Shown: piece by piece, positions 36,001 to 41,803 of the stretch | Layout: every line of letters begins with the position of its first letter | How positions within the stretch are numbered: position 1 is the first letter of the stretch | Made by a program: the position numbers and the translations under genes | Notes under the pieces: model-generated | Seen by the model: the letters and a program-made list of their open reading frames with translations, nothing else | Databases searched by the model: none | What the model was told of the DNA's origin: nothing | NCBI GenBank assembly: GCA_020848515.1 | Contig: JADLIA010000081.1 | Location: 1 to 43,251 of the forward strand | Direction: 5' to 3' | Source of the DNA: Rubrivivax sp. | Lineage (GTDB): Bacteria; Pseudomonadota; Gammaproteobacteria; Burkholderiales; Burkholderiaceae_C | DNA length: 43,251 nt

Positions 36001-36060
36001 GAACTGCTGGGGCTGATCCGCAACTACACCCGCGCGGCGGCTCCCGTCGGCGCCGCCTGA
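30004..36060 (+). CDS. chpA: ChpA/PilL, multi-Hpt hybrid CheA-type histidine kinase of the Pil-Chp system
   Basis: A 2,018-residue kinase. Early on, LHQVAGALDMVDQ (H72) is an Hpt-like motif, followed by FimL-like helical domains. Three clearer Hpt domains carry H749 (FHTLKGSSRMVG), H1093 (AHSLAGSSATVG) and H1275 (LHTLKGSARLAG). A Pro/Glu-rich linker spans about 850-1035. The dimerisation helices begin near 1400; the ATPase core has HLVRNCVVHGIE (about 1585), RDDGAGLN (about 1628) and GRGVGMDVV (about 1681). A CheW-like domain spans about 1720-1860 and a C-terminal receiver about 1895-2015, with D1898/D1899 and phospho-acceptor D1942. It phosphorylates PilG and PilH. The start is uncertain: ATG 30004 is used, with GTG 29992 or ATG 30010 possible. 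ChpB and PilK genes are absent. Confidence 0.94.
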   Translation: MVMSPAAEMRDSGASAVRDLGPLAWVLDETRRSIEAASKSLKRFARETDAARGIDLGSVDASPLRMARQQLHQVAGALDMVDQSVAALMVRGMEGAVQQFVQRPDKCTEETAQALERAGFALMEYLEAQMGSHPRSAVGLFPQYRRVQELAGADRIHPADLWSVPWSWADPVVPASAQPLSYDPEVRHRLDQRVLKILRHPAAHAADELAVISLSLAAGQMQRQATVFWLLSAGFFEALGRGLIVKDVYAKRAASRILMQYTSLARGGQVVSERLAHDLLFFCSQARFDADANTPALQAVRKAWSLDAQQATSYEQAMFGLYDPAILAQARRRIESVKENWSALTGGDLARMKACVDQFSLVAESLDKLHEQGSVLGEVLNRVAQQTAQSGRPPGPELAMETATAVLFLEASFADFHPGDAMFSTRLAQLAARLDAVRAGASAPPLEPWMEELYRNVSDRQTMGTVVGELRTTLGEVEHLLDQFFRQPADRSTLVSVPGLMGQMRGVLSVLGLDQAALAVGRMRDLVDELLAAQPDTKLADSAPSFEKLGDTLGALGFQIDMLSYQPVLARKLFVYDADAGELRYRSGRAATQVTTEQNSVASATTDIDLLLDAGTELTVPTSGPGSLVDESLPSETISGQLDEIATMAALAEQRALADAAQRAADAARRHDEAGLSGALDALQALTAASTPQPTSTTVEGGGADDDDLQAIFLEEAQQVMDTGCEVVQALLTAPGDMELQTALRRAFHTLKGSSRMVGLTEFGEAAWAMEQLFNAWLPEQKPVTEDMRGLALEALQGLHAWTEAIAGRNDHGWTSAPFRQAADALRLSGQRVSLSCWPDAQVVVDAGAGHADVVGDGAAPAEQPHEVSSESIPAVQPAPPGERGLPDPQVPELAEGVVEVDATPADVASELEQQPAIELTELNLDAGDDPDAGSGLEVIDLSVSRWGPISETPKPQGLASGEPTQPPVELELPSAVDVQMPVAFWPATETAESIPPVGGMVGDEAALPEATLVSPEGLSAPQEGAEDGQTADVAAQDAELYRQIGDLRVSTALYNVYLNEADEWSRQLATDLSEWALELDRPVPDAAVARAHSLAGSSATVGFAALSELARAVEHALQRLVGQSRGTTEQAQCLNEAAQDIRRVLHQFAAGMLKTPNPDILAAVQALEPVVAGDEVAPALAQASASTWMDLAETVPLSSTKDEAQPPVVTRDSLQSLRALGDDIDVADVIDPDLFPIFEEEAEELLPQMGTALRRWVAHPDDREARAQALRALHTLKGSARLAGALRLGELAHRTESAVETLGLDQLVSADLEPLLDHFDELQAGFRRLQAGEQGVETSQVASVPDVATAEDARPAEEPSAEAGQGESRVVVPTVTRGDIASPAALSLVSARAAASQAVRVRSQLLDRLVMQAGEVATSRARLEAEIGQLRGLLGELTGNLDRLRGQLRDVELQAETQMQSRLALSRDAQQNFDPLEFDRFTRMQELTRMMAESVNDVATVQRSLQRAVEGSEDNLAAQARQSRELQRELLRTRMVEFDSIAERLYRVVRQASKETGKQVRLDIVGGATEIDRGILERMTPAFEHLVRNCVVHGIEPQAERSARGKEATGLISIQLQQAGNDVSVAFRDDGAGLNLSRIRERALQLGIVAADRELSDAEVANLVFMPGFSTASEVTELAGRGVGMDVVRSEVQALGGRIETQTTEGQGAAFRLVLPLTTAVTHVVMLRCGALAIGVPSNVVEIVQRASAKDLSRAYETGHYRYGDESLLFFWLGALLQDSPHSSEPPGRTLPVVVLRSADQRVAVHVDEVLGNQEVVVKALGPQLSGLPGLVAITALASGAVALIYNPVALASVYGVQARAMVELPQAAPAEVPVPQGPVPTPALAPSGIPLVLVVDDSITVRRVTQRLLQREGYRVALAADGLQGLERLQAERPAVVLSDIEMPRMDGFDFVRNIRADEALRDLPVIMITSRIAEKHREHARELGVDHYLGKPYSEDELLGLIRNYTRAAAPVGAA

Positions 36061-36090
36061 GGCCACGGGTGCGGCCCCGGCAGCGGCCGG

Positions 36091-36096
36091 TAAAAT
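36091..36096 (+). promoter_or_regulatory. Candidate -10 element ahead of algH
   Basis: TAAAAT within GGCCGGTAAAATCGCTGCATG, 6 nt before the algH start codon, in the 42-bp chpA-algH gap. If used, the transcript would be leaderless or nearly so; no -35 is visible. The GC-rich sequence before it (GGCC...GGCCGG) could pair as a weak hairpin. Confidence 0.3.
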
Positions 36097-36102
36097 CGCT
36101 GC

Positions 36103-36702
36103 ATGGCCGATGACGCGCAGCCGATCAACCTGACGAATCACTTCCTCATCGCCATGCCGGGCATGGTCGACGGGACGTTTTCGCGCAGCGTGGTCTACGT
36201 GTGCGAGCACAGCCAGCGCGGCGCCCTGGGCCTGATCATCAACAAGCCGGGCGACATCAGCCTGGCCGACCTGTTCGAGCGGGTCGATCTGCCCCTGTCG
36301 CGCCCCGAACTGGGCGCGCAGCCGGTGTTTCAGGGCGGCCCTTTGCAGACCGAGCGCGGCTTCGTGCTGCACGACCCGATCGTGGCCGAGGGTCTGGCGC
36401 CGGACCAGACGGTGTACGCCTCCACGCTGGCGGTGCCCGGCGGGCTGGAGATGACCACGTCCAAGGACGTGCTGGAGGCCCTGTCCTCCGGTGCCGGGCC
36501 GCGGCGCGTGCTGGTCACGCTGGGCTATGCGTCCTGGGGCGAGGGTCAGCTCGAATCCGAGATCGCGCGCAACAGCTGGCTGACGGTGGACGCCGACGCC
36601 GACCTGATCTTCGAAGCACCGATCGCGCAGCGCTACGACCTGGCCCTGCGGCGGCTGGGACTGGAGGCGTGGATGCTGTCACCGGACATCGGTCACGCAT
36701 GA
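36103..36702 (+). CDS. algH: YqgE/AlgH family protein
   Basis: A 199-residue protein of the UPF0301 (YqgE/AlgH) family. LTNHFLIAMPGMVDGTFSRS, VVYVCEHSQRGALGLIINKP, VFQGGPLQTERGFVLHD, ALGYASWGEGQLESEI-like (here VTLGYASWGEGQLESEIARN), SWLTVDADADLIFE and YDLALRRLG are its hallmarks. The molecular function is unresolved; in Pseudomonas it was linked to alginate regulation. The stop overlaps the ruvX start (ATGA), and the algH-ruvX pairing is very widely conserved. Its position downstream of chpA mirrors Pseudomonas aeruginosa. Confidence 0.94.
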   Translation: MADDAQPINLTNHFLIAMPGMVDGTFSRSVVYVCEHSQRGALGLIINKPGDISLADLFERVDLPLSRPELGAQPVFQGGPLQTERGFVLHDPIVAEGLAPDQTVYASTLAVPGGLEMTTSKDVLEALSSGAGPRRVLVTLGYASWGEGQLESEIARNSWLTVDADADLIFEAPIAQRYDLALRRLGLEAWMLSPDIGHA

Positions 36703-37118
36703 GCGCCAGCGCGTCCGCGCCCGAGGTGCCGCCCCATCTGGGCAGCTTTCTGGCCTTCGACTTCGGTCTGAAACGCACCGGCGTGGCGGTCGGCAACCGG
36801 CTCACGCGCAGCGCCACGCCGCAACCCACCATCCGTGCCGAAGGCCAGGCGCGCTGGGCGCCGCTGGCGGCGCGCATTGCCGAATGGCAGCCCGATGCGC
36901 TGGTGGTGGGCGTGCCCTGTCACCCCGACGGCGCGGCACACGACAACACACGCCGTGCGCAGCGCTTCGCGCGCCAGCTGCGTGGGCGCTTCGGGCTGCC
37001 GGTGTACGAGGTGGACGAGCGCTACAGCACCACCGAGGCCCATGCGGCCGGCGCCCGTGACGCCGACGCCGGTGCGGCGGTGGTCATCCTGGAGCAGTTT
37101 CTGAGGAGTCTTGCATGA
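36699..37118 (+). CDS. ruvX: RuvX/YqgF, Holliday junction resolvase-like 16S rRNA processing nuclease
   Basis: A 139-residue RNase H-like protein. [20 protein letters not shown] gives the first catalytic aspartate and the FDFGxKxxGVA signature, [10 protein letters not shown] the second strand, [14 protein letters not shown] the conserved DERYST block, and [15 protein letters not shown] the C-terminal aspartate helix. YqgF proteins process the 5' end of 16S rRNA, and a role in junction resolution was proposed earlier. The gene overlaps both neighbours by 4 bp (algH and pyrR), so all three are translated in one run. Confidence 0.94.
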   Translation: MSASASAPEVPPHLGSFLAFDFGLKRTGVAVGNRLTRSATPQPTIRAEGQARWAPLAARIAEWQPDALVVGVPCHPDGAAHDNTRRAQRFARQLRGRFGLPVYEVDERYSTTEAHAAGARDADAGAAVVILEQFLRSLA

Positions 37119-37615
37119 GTGCACTGGCGCTGGACGCCGAAGCCCTGTACGCCGAGCTGCTGCGCGGCGTGCGGTCCCTGGTCAACCCGCAGACGCGGCT
37201 GGTCGGTATCGTCTCGGGCGGGCGGTGGCTGGCCGAGCGCCTGCAGTCCGATCTGGGGCTGGCCGCCCCCGCGGGGGCGATTTCCTCGGCCATGCACCGC
37301 GACGACTTCGCCAAGCGCGGCCTGGCCGCCAGTGGCCAGACCGTGCTGCCGTTCGACGTCGACGGCGCCGACATCCTGTTGCTCGACGACGTGCTCTACA
37401 CCGGACGCACCCTGCGCGCCGTGCTCAACGAGCTGTTCGACTACGGCCGGCCGCAGCGCGTGCGGCTGGCGGTGCTGGTCGACCGCGGCGGCCGCCAGCT
37501 GCCGGTGGCGGCCGAATTCGCCGCCGCGCGGGTGGCGTTGCCGGCCGACCAGTCGCTGGAGCTGGCGCGCAGCGAGGACGGCCGCTTCAGTTTCCGTGTC
37601 GAACAACGAGGCTGA
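37115..37615 (+). CDS. pyrR: PyrR, bifunctional pyr operon regulator / uracil phosphoribosyltransferase
   Basis: A 166-residue type I phosphoribosyltransferase. [31 protein letters not shown], and the PRPP loop [20 protein letters not shown] are diagnostic, as is [18 protein letters not shown]. In Bacillus it binds pyr mRNA and attenuates transcription; in Gram-negatives its regulatory role is less clear. No attenuator-like structure is visible in the 2-bp gap to pyrB, so RNA-level control at this site is unlikely here. It overlaps ruvX by 4 bp. Confidence 0.94.
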   Translation: MSALALDAEALYAELLRGVRSLVNPQTRLVGIVSGGRWLAERLQSDLGLAAPAGAISSAMHRDDFAKRGLAASGQTVLPFDVDGADILLLDDVLYTGRTLRAVLNELFDYGRPQRVRLAVLVDRGGRQLPVAAEFAAARVALPADQSLELARSEDGRFSFRVEQRG

Positions 37616-37617
37616 CC

Positions 37618-38580
37618 ATGCTGGAGCGGCGCAACCCCCAACTCAACCGCCACGGCGAGCTGATCCACCTGCTGTCCACCGAAGGGCTGTCGCGTGAGCT
37701 GCTCACCCACATCCTGGACACCGCGGCGCAGTTCGTCAGCGTCAGCGACCGCGAGGTCAAGAAGGTGCCGCTGCTGCGCGGCAAGAGCGTGTTCAACCTG
37801 TTCTTCGAAAACAGCACCCGCACCCGCACCACCTTCGACATCGCCGCCACCCGGCTGTCGGCCGACGTCTACACGCTGGACATCGCGCGCTCGTCGACCA
37901 ACAAGGGCGAATCCCTGCTCGACACGGTGGCCAACCTGAGCGCCATGGCGGCCGACATGTTCGTGGTGCGCCACAGCGAAAGTGGCGCGCCCTACCTGCT
38001 GGCCCAGCACGTGGCGCCGCATGTGCACGTCATCAATGCCGGCGACGGGCGCCACGCGCACCCGACGCAGGGGCTGCTCGACATGTTCACCATTCGCCAC
38101 TACAAGAAGGATTTTTCCAACCTGGTGGTGGCCATCGTGGGCGATGTGCTGCATTCGCGCGTGGCGCGCTCCGACATCCACGCCCTCACCACCCTGGGTG
38201 CCGCCGAGGTGCGGGTGGTCGGCCCGCGCACGCTGGTGCCGGGCGATCTGGCGCCCCTGGGCGTGCGCGTCTGCCACACGCTGCAGGAGGGCATTCAGGG
38301 CGCCGACGTGATCATCATGCTGCGCCTGCAGAACGAGCGCATGAGCGGCGCGCTGCTGCCGTCGAGCCAGGAGTTCTTCAAGAGCTTCGGCCTCACGCCC
38401 GACAAGCTGCACTGGGCCAAGCCCGATGCCATCGTCATGCATCCCGGGCCGATCAACCGCGGGGTCGAGATCGATTCGCGGGTGGTCGATGGTGGTCAGA
38501 GCGTGATCCTGCCGCAGGTCACCTTCGGCATCGCGGTGCGCATGGCGGTGATGAGCATCGTGGCCGGCAACGAGGCGTGA
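37618..38580 (+). CDS. pyrB: PyrB, aspartate carbamoyltransferase catalytic chain
   Basis: A 320-residue enzyme joining carbamoyl phosphate and aspartate, the committed step of pyrimidine synthesis. The carbamoyl phosphate loop is [34 protein letters not shown] is the lysine loop, [11 protein letters not shown] and [20 protein letters not shown] follow, and [14 protein letters not shown] gives the 240s-type aspartate region. The N-terminus ([18 protein letters not shown]) matches the Pseudomonas-type enzyme that assembles with an inactive dihydroorotase-like chain, encoded 101 bp downstream. The ATG at 37618 follows the pyrR stop by 2 bp. A hairpin repeat lies after the gene. Confidence 0.96.
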   Translation: MLERRNPQLNRHGELIHLLSTEGLSRELLTHILDTAAQFVSVSDREVKKVPLLRGKSVFNLFFENSTRTRTTFDIAATRLSADVYTLDIARSSTNKGESLLDTVANLSAMAADMFVVRHSESGAPYLLAQHVAPHVHVINAGDGRHAHPTQGLLDMFTIRHYKKDFSNLVVAIVGDVLHSRVARSDIHALTTLGAAEVRVVGPRTLVPGDLAPLGVRVCHTLQEGIQGADVIIMLRLQNERMSGALLPSSQEFFKSFGLTPDKLHWAKPDAIVMHPGPINRGVEIDSRVVDGGQSVILPQVTFGIAVRMAVMSIVAGNEA

Positions 38581-38620
38581 ACCGACGCGGTGCGGCATGC
38601 CTGGCCCATCGAAAAAGTTC

Positions 38621-38673
38621 GAAAATGATAGCTGCTGGCGCTTGCTGGATAAGCGCCGCAGCCTGTTTTGATG
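38621..38673 (+). repeat. Dispersed hairpin repeat, copy 9 (pyrB-pyrC gap)
   Basis: The clearest copy: ATAGCTGCTGGCGCTT, loop GCTGGAT, AAGCGCCGCAGC, then CTGTTTTGAT. The arms pair over 12 bp with one bulge and are followed by T4, like an intrinsic terminator. It lies between the pyrB stop and the pyrC-like start, 8 nt ahead of the latter. Confidence 0.8.
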
Positions 38674-38681
38674 TGTAAACC

Positions 38682-39992
38682 ATGAAGATCCTGATCGAGC
38701 AAGGGCGCATCATCGATCCGGCCTCGGGCCGTGACGAAACGGGCGACATCGCCATCGCCGCCGGACGCATCCTGAGCATCGGTCGGGCGCCGGCCGACTT
38801 CACGCCCGCCCGCCGCGTCAATGCGCGCGGCTGCTGGGTGTTGCCCGGTCTGGTCGATCTGGCGGCGCGCCTGCGTGAGCCCGGCCACGAGCACGCGCGC
38901 ATGCTCGAAAGCGAAATGGCCGCCGCGGTGGCGGGCGGCGTCACCAGCCTGGTCTGCCCGCCCGACACCGATCCGGTGCTGGACGAGCCCGGCCTGGTCG
39001 AAATGCTCAAGACCCGCGCCGAGCGCCTGCATCAGGCGCGCGTGCTGCCGCTGGGCGCGCTCACGCGTGGCCTCAAGGGCGAGGTGCTGACCGAAATGGG
39101 CCTGCTCACCGACGCCGGCTGTGTGGCCTTCGGGCAGGCCGAGGCGCCCATCGTCAACACCCAGGTGCTGCAGCGCGCGCTGCAATATGCCAGCAGCTTC
39201 GGCTACGCGATCTGGTTGCGCCCGCTCGACCCCTGGCTTGGCGGCGGCGTGGCCGCCAGTGGGCCGCTGGCGATGCGCATGGGGCTGGCCGGCGTGCCGG
39301 TGGCGGCCGAAACCGTGGCCCTGCACACCGTGTTCGAGCTGCTGCGCGCCATGTCGGGCGGCGCCACGGCGCCGCGCGTGCACCTGTGCCGGCTGTCCAG
39401 CGCGGCCGGCGTGGCGCTGCTGCGCGCCGCCAAGGCCGAGGGCCTGCGCGTGACGGCCGACGTCAGCATCCATTCGCTGCACCTGAGCGACGAGGACCTG
39501 GGCTACTTCGACAGCCGCGCCCGCCTCAACCCGCCGCTGCGCCAGCCGCGTGACCGCGAAGCGCTGCGGGCGGCGCTGGCCGACGGCACCCTGGACGCCC
39601 TGGTGTCCGACCACACCCCGGTCGAGGCCGACGCCAAGCAGTTGCCGTTTGCCGAAGCCGAGCCCGGCGCCACCGGGCTGGAGCTGCTGCTGCCGCTGGC
39701 GCTGCAATGGGGCCAGGCGCCGGACGGGCCCGGCATCGTGCGCGCGCTGGCCTGCGTCACCCAGGGGCCGGCCCGGGTGCTGGGCGCGGCGCTGGGCACC
39801 TTGCAGGCCAGTTGCGGCCGCCTGGTGGAAGGCGGCGTGGCCGACGTCTGCGTGTTCGACCCCGAAGCGCGCTGGGCCGTCGATGCGGCCGCGCTGCGCA
39901 GCCAGGGCAAGCACACGCCGTTTGGCGGCCTACAGCTGACCGGCCGGGTGCGCTGCACCCTGGTGGCAGGGCAGCTGGCGCACAGTGCCTGA
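38682..39992 (+). CDS. PyrC-like inactive dihydroorotase (pseudo-DHOase, PyrC'/PyrX type)
   Basis: A 436-residue amidohydrolase-fold protein in the dihydroorotase family. The metal site is lost. The N-terminal HxH that normally follows GLVDL is AAR (LPGLVDLAARLREPGHEHAR); the usual histidine in the HVCHVS-like motif is arginine (VHLCRLSS); and the PHH of the third metal motif reads IHS (VTADVSIHSLHLSDEDL). The aspartate motif SDHTP is kept. In Pseudomonas such a PyrC' chain is catalytically dead and needed to assemble active aspartate carbamoyltransferase with PyrB. The location directly after pyrB fits that role, and an active dihydroorotase should be encoded elsewhere. Confidence 0.9.
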   Translation: MKILIEQGRIIDPASGRDETGDIAIAAGRILSIGRAPADFTPARRVNARGCWVLPGLVDLAARLREPGHEHARMLESEMAAAVAGGVTSLVCPPDTDPVLDEPGLVEMLKTRAERLHQARVLPLGALTRGLKGEVLTEMGLLTDAGCVAFGQAEAPIVNTQVLQRALQYASSFGYAIWLRPLDPWLGGGVAASGPLAMRMGLAGVPVAAETVALHTVFELLRAMSGGATAPRVHLCRLSSAAGVALLRAAKAEGLRVTADVSIHSLHLSDEDLGYFDSRARLNPPLRQPRDREALRAALADGTLDALVSDHTPVEADAKQLPFAEAEPGATGLELLLPLALQWGQAPDGPGIVRALACVTQGPARVLGAALGTLQASCGRLVEGGVADVCVFDPEARWAVDAAALRSQGKHTPFGGLQLTGRVRCTLVAGQLAHSA

Positions 39993-40054
39993 GCCTGGGC
40001 CGGGCCGCGCACGCGGGCGTTGCGCGCCGCCGTCGGGCGCGCCCGGGCTCAGGC
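39987..40054. terminator. Long inverted repeat between pyrC-like and scpA, candidate bidirectional terminator
   Basis: GCCTGAGCCTGGGC (39987-40000) pairs with GCCCGGGCTCAGGC (40041-40054) at 13 of 14 positions around a 40-nt GC-rich loop that can itself fold. It includes the stop codon of the pyrC-like gene and reaches the 3' end of the convergent scpA. There is no T tract. Confidence 0.5.
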
Positions 40055-40900
40055 GGGCGTGAACGCCAGCCGCACGTAGATGGGCGCGTAGGCCTCGGCC
40101 TGGGTGACCTCGACCAGGCTTTCCTTGGCCAGCTCCAGCAGCGCGATCAGCGTCACCACCAGCACCGGCACGCCGCGGCTGGGGTCGAACAGGTCCTCGA
40201 ACAGCGCAAAGCGCCGGCCCTGCAGCTTCTTGAGCACGATCGACATGTGCTCGCGCACGCTCAGTTCTTCGCGCGAGATCTTGTGGTGCTGCACCAGCCG
40301 GGCGCGCTTGAGGATGTCGGCCCAGGCCTGCTGCAGCTCCACCAGTTCGACGTCGGGAAAGCGCGGTTTGAGCGCCTGCTCCACATACACCTGGGCACGC
40401 AGGAAGTCGCGCCCGTACTGCGGCAGCTCGGCCAGCCGGTGGGCGGCCAGCTTCATCTGCTCGTATTCGAGCAGGCGGCGCACCAGCTCGGCGCGCGGAT
40501 CTTCGGGCTCCTGGCCTTCCGCCGTCTTCTTGGGCGGCAGCAGCATGCGCGACTTGATCTCGATCAGCATGGCGGCCATCAGCAGGTATTCGGCCGCCAG
40601 CTCCAGGTTGCGGCTGCGCACCTCGTCGACGTAGCTCAGGTACTGGCGCGTCACCGCCGCCATCGGGATGTCGAGGATGTTGAAGTTCTGCTTGCGGATC
40701 AGGTACAGCAGCAGGTCCAGCGGGCCTTCGAAGGCCTCCAGAAAGACTTCCAGCGCATCGGGCGGGATGTACAGATCCTGCGGCAGCGCGAACAGCGGCT
40801 CGCCGTACAGGCGCGCCACCGCCACGTGGTCCACCACCTCGGGCAGCGGCGCCTGCTCAGGCGCCTCGGGCAGCAAGGACGCGGTTTCGGCAGCCTGCAT
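40049..40900 (-). CDS. scpA: ScpA, segregation and condensation protein A
   Basis: A 283-residue kleisin. After a 45-residue variable N-terminus, VFLEAFEGPLDLLLYLIRKQ, NFNILDIPMAAVTRQYLSYV, LAAEYLLMAAMLIEIKSRML and LPPKK are the classical ScpA N-terminal block that binds the SMC neck; the C-terminal winged helix includes LFEDLFDPSRGVPVLVVTLI and ALLELAKESLVEVTQ. It bridges SMC heads with ScpB during chromosome segregation. scpB is not in the window. The DUF3460 gene lies 57 bp upstream, a pairing usual in betaproteobacteria; a hairpin repeat fills the gap. Confidence 0.95.
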   Translation of the reverse strand: MQAAETASLLPEAPEQAPLPEVVDHVAVARLYGEPLFALPQDLYIPPDALEVFLEAFEGPLDLLLYLIRKQNFNILDIPMAAVTRQYLSYVDEVRSRNLELAAEYLLMAAMLIEIKSRMLLPPKKTAEGQEPEDPRAELVRRLLEYEQMKLAAHRLAELPQYGRDFLRAQVYVEQALKPRFPDVELVELQQAWADILKRARLVQHHKISREELSVREHMSIVLKKLQGRRFALFEDLFDPSRGVPVLVVTLIALLELAKESLVEVTQAEAYAPIYVRLAFTPA

Positions 40901-40904
40901 GAAT

Positions 40905-40960
40905 GCTACTGAAAAGATAGCTTGTGGCGCTTACTTGGCGGGCGCCACAGCCGCTTTTCA
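40905..40960 (+). repeat. Dispersed hairpin repeat, copy 10 (overlaps the end of the DUF3460 gene)
   Basis: GATAGCTTGTGGCGC, a loop, GGCGCCACAGCCGCTTTTCA. TGTGGCGC and GCGCCACA pair perfectly. The TTTTCATTG tail, read on the minus strand, supplies the TGA stop of the DUF3460 gene (40960-40958). Confidence 0.72.
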
Positions 40961-41179
40961 TTGTGAATCGCTGTAGGCGTAGTACACGTAGGCCTGCTGC
41001 GCCACACGGCCGGCGCGGAACTCGTCCTGCAGTTCGCGATTGACCGTCTTGTCCCACAGCAGGGCGCGCCCCTGGCGCTGCTGCAGATCCAGCTCGGGCC
41101 GGGCGCGCTTGAGCTCATCGATGAAATCGGTGGCGTCCGACTGGTAATGCGGGCGCTGAAACAGGCGGGCAAGGGACAT
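40958..41179 (-). CDS. DUF3460 family protein
   Basis: A 73-residue soluble protein: SLARLFQRPHYQSDATDFID, ELKRARPELDLQQRQGRALL, WDKTVNRELQDEFRAGRVAQ, QAYVYY. This is the DUF3460 pattern, a small family restricted to betaproteobacteria and of unknown function. Its regular position just upstream of scpA suggests co-expression with the condensin subunit. The start at 41179 matches the family N-terminus; the ribosome site is weak. Its stop codon lies in a dispersed repeat. On the minus strand TAAAAT (41266-41261) may be its -10. Confidence 0.88.
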   Translation of the reverse strand: MSLARLFQRPHYQSDATDFIDELKRARPELDLQQRQGRALLWDKTVNRELQDEFRAGRVAQQAYVYYAYSDSQ

Positions 41180-41272
41180 ACACTGGAGCTTTCGTGATCG
41201 GTGCCACGGAGGCTGGCACAGGCGCCGCGCGGGCCACCGGCACGCACGCGTCAACCGATCATTTTACCGGGC
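41180..41272. promoter_or_regulatory. Divergent region, DUF3460-scpA / BamE-like lipoprotein
   Basis: A 93-bp gap. Minus-strand TAAAAT (41266-41261) is a candidate -10 for the DUF3460-scpA transcript. No -35 is clear on either strand, and nothing convincing is seen for the plus strand. Confidence 0.3.
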
Positions 41273-41803
41273 ATGAGCATCGTGAAACCTGACTTTTCCC
41301 ATCCGCGCGCGCGGGCGCTGGGCGCCGTGCTGGGGGCCGCACTGGCGCTGGCGGGCTGCGACCCGCAGGCCATTGCCGAACTGGAAGAGGGCGTGGCCAC
41401 CGAAGCCGACGTGGTGCAGCGCTTCGGCCAGCCCGAGCGGGTGTGGCCGGAGACCGGCGGTGCCAGAACCTACGAATACAACCGTCAGCCCGAGGGCCTG
41501 CGCAACTACATGATCACCATCGGCCCCGACGGCAAGATGAGTGCGCTGCGCCAGGTGCTGACGCCCGACAACTTCCGCCGCGTGCAGCCCGGCATGGGCG
41601 TCGAGGAGGTGCGCCGCCTGCTCGGCAAGCCGGCCCGGCAGGTGCCCTACGAGCTCCGGCGCGAAATCGTCTGGAGCTGGAAGTTCCTGGAACCGCCGAG
41701 CGAGAAGAAGGCCTTCAACGTTGTCTTCAGCCCCGACTACCGCGTGCTGCGCACCGAAGTCGGCCCCGACCCGGACGGGCCCGACATGCGGGGCGGCGGT
41801 TAG
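41273..41803 (+). CDS. BamE/SmpA-like outer membrane lipoprotein with two repeated domains
   Basis: A 176-residue lipoprotein. The signal sequence ends in a lipobox LALAGC with lipidated C29; the following D30 (CDPQ) is an Asp at +2, which in E. coli would favour inner-membrane retention. Two BamE-like units are visible: EEGVATEADVVQRFGQPERV (about 37-57) with a YEYNRQPEG strand, and VQPGMGVEEVRRLLGKPARQ (about 106-125) with WSWKFLE. Each has the G-x-(S/T)-xx-(D/E)V-xxxFG-x-P signature of SmpA/OmlA. True BamE has one unit, so this is a tandem relative and not the core BAM subunit. The start at 41273 gives a normal signal peptide. Its stop overlaps that of the convergent SulP gene. Confidence 0.87.
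   Translation: MSIVKPDFSHPRARALGAVLGAALALAGCDPQAIAELEEGVATEADVVQRFGQPERVWPETGGARTYEYNRQPEGLRNYMITIGPDGKMSALRQVLTPDNFRRVQPGMGVEEVRRLLGKPARQVPYELRREIVWSWKFLEPPSEKKAFNVVFSPDYRVLRTEVGPDPDGPDMRGGG

Noticed and set aside
31762-36372. Two minus-strand open frames of more than 700 codons opposite chpA and algH
   Set aside because: Shadow frames of the ChpA gene; compositions are Arg/His/Gln-rich with no recognisable domain, and the plus-strand protein has intact kinase motifs.
38682-39992. Call as active dihydroorotase PyrC
   Set aside because: The metal-binding histidines are replaced in three motifs, so catalytic activity is not expected.
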